Assembly: GCA_051648405.1 (NCBI GenBank)
Contig: JBOFFC010000104.1
Location: 12,388-76,387 of the forward strand
Reading direction: 5' to 3'
DNA: 64,000 nucleotides
From: JBOFFC01 sp051648405
Lineage (GTDB): Bacteria; Planctomycetota; Planctomycetia; Pirellulales; Lacipirellulaceae
Below are positions 61,389 through 64,000 of this stretch, one piece after another (the first letter of the stretch is position 1; each line of letters begins with the position of its first letter). The position numbers and the translations under genes were made by a program. The notes under the pieces were generated by a model. It had not been told where the DNA came from and searched no databases. It saw nothing but the letters and a program-made list of their open reading frames with translations.

Positions 61389-62603
61389 ATGGACAACCCC
61401 CAACCCACCGCCGGGCTGTCGCCCACCGCCGACGCGCTGCGTCGCCTGCGGAAGAACCCCGTTGCGATGCTGTCGTTGGGGGTGCTCGTGGGGGTCGTGC
61501 TGCTGGCGTTCTTCACCCCGCTGCTGCCGCTCGAGCCCCCCGACCGCGACCAAACGAAGCGCCAGTACGAGCCGCCGCAGTGGACGCCGCTGTTCGAGGA
61601 GTCGCTGCAACTCGACGTCCAAGAGATCGAGCTCGTCGATTCGCGGATCCCCGGCGCCAGGGAAGCGCTTGCCGACTCGCGCCGGAAGCTAGCGGGAGCG
61701 GTCGCTGCGACGGAGTCGCCAGCATTGGTTGCACGGCTCGAGCGCGGTCTACGCCAGTCGCGGGCCGCGATCGAGGCGCTGCAGCAACGGCCCTACAGCT
61801 CGGCCGGCTTCCCCGAGCTCGGGCCCCTGGCGCGGTGGATGGTCAGGACCCGCTACGCCCTCTGCGGCGAGTGGTCGCTGGGGTCGGTGTGCGGACGCGA
61901 CAAACTCGGCCGCGACCTGCTGAGCCGCGTCTGCTGGGGGGCGAGGGTGTCGCTGATCGTCGGCTTCGTGGCGACGCTCGTGTCGCTCGTGATCGGCGTG
62001 ACCTACGGCGCCGTCTCGGGCTACGCCGGCGGCTGGATCGACAACGTGATGATGCGCGTCGTGGACGTGCTCTACAGCGTGCCGTTTATCTTTGTGGTGA
62101 TCTTCCTGATCTCGATCCTCGGCGAGGACAAGATCAAGGACCGCCTCGAGGAGTACGGCATCGACCGAATCACGATCTTCTACTTCGTCGTCGGCGCCAT
62201 CTACTGGCTGACGATGGCGCGGGTGGTCCGCGGTCAGGTCGTCTCGCTGCGCAACGAGCAGTTCGTCGAGGCGGCCCGCTCGATCGGCGTGTCGCAGGCG
62301 GGGATCGTCTTCAAGCACATCGTCCCGAACCTGTTCAGCGTGGTGATCGTCTACCTGACGCTGACGATCCCGAAAGTGGTCTTGTTCGAGGCCTTCCTGT
62401 CGTTCCTCGGACTGGGGGTCGAGCCCCCCAACGTCTCGTGGGGGCTGCTCGCCAACGAGGGGATCCAGGTCATCACGCCGCTCAAGATCTACTGGTGGCT
62501 GATCGTCTTCCCGAGCATCGCGATCGGCCTCACGCTGTTCGCGCTGAACTTCCTGGGGGACGGCGTGCGCGACGCGTTCGACCCGCGCATGAAAGACCGC
62601 TGA
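61389..62603 (+). CDS. oppC: Peptide ABC transporter permease (OppC-like)
   Basis: 404 residues. One helix (VAMLSLGVLVGVVLLAFFTP), a first periplasmic loop of about 130 residues (unusually long), then the conserved GRDKLGRDLLSRVCWGARVS, five more helices and the EAA loop (ARVVRGQVVSLRNEQFVEAA). ATG 61389 lies nine bases after oppB; a GTG at 61371 is possible. No ATPase genes (oppD/F) follow, so they are elsewhere. A repeat-filled convergent gap comes next. Confidence 0.9.
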   Translation: MDNPQPTAGLSPTADALRRLRKNPVAMLSLGVLVGVVLLAFFTPLLPLEPPDRDQTKRQYEPPQWTPLFEESLQLDVQEIELVDSRIPGAREALADSRRKLAGAVAATESPALVARLERGLRQSRAAIEALQQRPYSSAGFPELGPLARWMVRTRYALCGEWSLGSVCGRDKLGRDLLSRVCWGARVSLIVGFVATLVSLVIGVTYGAVSGYAGGWIDNVMMRVVDVLYSVPFIFVVIFLISILGEDKIKDRLEEYGIDRITIFYFVVGAIYWLTMARVVRGQVVSLRNEQFVEAARSIGVSQAGIVFKHIVPNLFSVVIVYLTLTIPKVVLFEAFLSFLGLGVEPPNVSWGLLANEGIQVITPLKIYWWLIVFPSIAIGLTLFALNFLGDGVRDAFDPRMKDR

Positions 62604-62619
62604 CGTCGGCGATGGCGGA

Positions 62620-62740
62620 CTGGAAGGAAAAGAGATGGGGGAGATGACGGGGGATACAGGGGAGATCGCACGTCGCGGTGCGCTCGCGGCGGACGGTACC
62701 TTCCCTTTACTCCCCGTCATCCACTTCATCCCCTTCTCGT
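62620..62740. repeat. Inverted repeat between convergent genes
   Basis: AGAGATGGGGGAGATGACGG at the left and the near-complement CCCGTCATCCACTTCATCCC at the right, about 60 bases apart. It separates oppC from rdgB. Confidence 0.75.
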
Positions 62741-62744
62741 CAAG

Positions 62745-63380
62745 TCAGCCCTGGCGCAGTTCGGCGATCAAGCGGGGCAGCATTTGGCGCATCGCCCGCG
62801 CACGGTGGCTGAGGGCCCGCTTCACGGCGGGGCCGAGCTCGCCGAACGTGAGGTGCAGCTCGCGGATCTCGAACAGCGGGTCGTAGCCGAACCCCGCTTC
62901 GCCGCGCGGCGCGGAGGCGATCCGGCCGAAGCATTCGCCGCGGGCCTCGGCGCGGACTTCCCCGCGGGGGTCGGCCAGCACCAGCACCGCGACGTAGTGC
63001 GCGCCGCGCTTCTCGGGCGGGATCTCGGCGAGGCGTTCGAGCAGCAGGGAGTTGTTGGCGTCGTCGTCGCCGTGCCGGCCGGCGTAGAGGGCCGAATCGA
63101 CCCCCGGCTCACCCCCCAAGGCATCGACGCACAGGCCGCTGTCGTCGGCGAGCACCCACTCCCCCAGCGCGAGCGCCTGCTCGGCCGCCTTCTTGCGGGC
63201 GTTGTGCTCGAACGTCCGGCCGTCTTCCTCGACCACGATCGCGCGGCCGGGGAAGTCGGCGAGGGTCGCCACGCACAGCCCACGCGGCTCGACGAGCGCG
63301 GCGAGCTCGTCGCGTTTCTTGAGGTTGTTCGAGCCCAGGACCACGAGCGGCCCTGCGATTGTCGTCCCTTGTGCGCCCAT
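62745..63380 (-). CDS. rdgB: XTP/dITP diphosphatase
   Basis: Removes non-canonical purine nucleotides. 211 residues. N-terminal LVVLGSNNLKKRDELAALVE, then GRTFEHNARKKAAEQALALG, ADDSGLCVDALGGEPGVDSA, LYAGRHGDDDANNSLLLERL and GFGYDPLFEIRELHLTFGEL, all Ham1/RdgB signatures. ATG 63380 chosen; a frame open to 63446 adds 22 residues rich in Ser/Ala. Cytoplasmic. Confidence 0.93.
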   Translation of the reverse strand: MGAQGTTIAGPLVVLGSNNLKKRDELAALVEPRGLCVATLADFPGRAIVVEEDGRTFEHNARKKAAEQALALGEWVLADDSGLCVDALGGEPGVDSALYAGRHGDDDANNSLLLERLAEIPPEKRGAHYVAVLVLADPRGEVRAEARGECFGRIASAPRGEAGFGYDPLFEIRELHLTFGELGPAVKRALSHRARAMRQMLPRLIAELRQG

Positions 63381-63446
63381 GGGACAAAAGGGTGGCGTCG
63401 ATGTAGCGGCGAGGGAAGCCCCGGCGAGCGACGCGTTGTACGACAA

Positions 63447-63470
63447 CTCCCCACCCCCTTCAGGGGGCGC
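63447..63470. repeat. Poly-C/poly-G palindrome
   Basis: CCCCACCCCCTTCAGGGGGC, the interspersed palindrome type, between rdgB and the last gene. Confidence 0.65.
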
Positions 63471-63516
63471 GGGAACTTGGGTAGGCGCCGCCGCACCCGC
63501 AGGGCTGGGGCCGTGC

Positions 63517-64000
63517 CTATTGGCGCCAGGCGAACGACCCGCTCACGGTGCGCTTGGGCGCCTCGACCACGTGCGGGTGGATGTCGAACGGAATCGGCCG
63601 AGCCGGCTCGTCTTTGGCGAACGAGACCTGGGCGTACTTGGGGTTCATCCCCTGTGCGACCTGCCCGACTTCGCTCGTGAAGAGTTGGTTGAACGTCTGC
63701 GTGACGCGCTCGACCTTCGCGTGGTCGGCGGTCTGGACGCGGCCGTCTTGCAGTGGGGTCGCGGACCCGCCGAAGCGGGCCCCGAAGGTCTGCACGATCT
63801 GCGTGACGTCGGCGCTCGGCTGACCGTTGTTGGTCGTCACTTCGTCAAACGAACCGACCGTGACGTAGCTCTCGGTGCGGTCGTGGAACTCGTAGGCGTC
63901 CCAGCCCAGGCGCCGCATCTCTTCGCACAGCAGGTGGGCGTTCTCGGCGGCCTCGACCAGGGGGTCGCGGTCTGACTTGCGCTGCCGCGCGGCCGACGAG
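63517..64000 (-). CDS. Unknown protein, 3' part (5' end outside window)
   Basis: At least 160 residues; the frame is open at the right edge of the window. Visible segments: LVEAAENAHLLCEEMRRLGW, DAYEFHDRTESYVTVGSFDE, FGARFGGSATPLQDGRVQTA and FAKDEPARPIPFDIHPHVV near the end. The DAYEFHDRTESYVTVGSF part resembles a small alpha/beta unit repeated in some secreted planctomycete proteins, but I cannot name a family. Confidence 0.6.
   Translation of the reverse strand, partial: SSAARQRKSDRDPLVEAAENAHLLCEEMRRLGWDAYEFHDRTESYVTVGSFDEVTTNNGQPSADVTQIVQTFGARFGGSATPLQDGRVQTADHAKVERVTQTFNQLFTSEVGQVAQGMNPKYAQVSFAKDEPARPIPFDIHPHVVEAPKRTVSGSFAWRQ

Overview
The window is GC-rich, densely coded chromosomal DNA from a member of the Planctomycetota, most likely a Pirellulales-type organism. 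I infer this from the gene content: secreted 'WPQFRGP' PQQ-propeller proteins, a redoxin/cytochrome c/copper-monooxygenase-like/EF-hand fusion, a SpoVG-family protein with a zinc ribbon, a 600-residue aspartate kinase with four ACT domains and a secreted Hint protein. Many short palindromic 'word' repeats between genes also fit. There is no rRNA, tRNA, CRISPR array, prophage or full insertion sequence, and both ends cut genes (mutS at the left, an unknown gene at the right).

Layout. 1-5.8 kb: 3' part of mutS, a secreted thioredoxin-fold protein, a methyltransferase, panB, a Phd/VapC-type toxin-antitoxin pair and a DCC-family protein. 5.9-12.6 kb: a membrane-anchored coiled-coil protein, a large secreted protein, a TolC-like outer-membrane protein and a small helix-turn-helix frame. 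12.6-15.9 kb: tmk, ispE, spoVG-like, csrA. 16.4-24 kb: the redoxin fusion, an MMPL/RND exporter, a DUF4105 lipoprotein and the Hint protein. 24-34.3 kb (minus strand): leuS, glgC, a MORN-repeat protein, ftsH, a Dabb protein and ppk1. 34.5-40 kb: hom, a methyltransferase, an apgM-like gene and lysC, an aspartate/threonine cluster in which the apgM-like gene may be the homoserine kinase. 40-46.5 kb: a PQQ-propeller membrane protein coupled to nhaA, a bifunctional-nuclease-domain protein, a creatininase-family protein and a second PQQ protein. 46.6-50.4 kb: a DASS transporter and, divergently, a light-driven pump locus: microbial rhodopsin plus Brp/Blh carotene dioxygenase, preceded by a strong intrinsic terminator. 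50.4-52.6 kb: an accessory patch with a PIN/DUF104 pair, a decayed second copy and a lower-GC two-gene unit. 52.6-64 kb: aspS, oleD and oleC (long-chain olefin synthesis), a TPR-like protein, an oppABC transporter, rdgB and the partial last gene.

The most notable items are: (1) a proteorhodopsin-like pump whose helix-C motif reads D-T-K instead of D-T-E, next to its retinal-making enzyme and behind a possible terminator-controlled leader; (2) a family of about 156-bp elements with terminal inverted repeats and several internal hairpins, in three copies plus one possible remnant; (3) short interspersed palindromes that have entered reading frames, including mutS and, three times, oleC; (4) an apgM-like gene between hom and lysC; (5) SpoVG interrupted by a zinc ribbon; (6) a toxin gene reduced to its last 16 codons. 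All family assignments come from reading motifs by eye; no database search was run.
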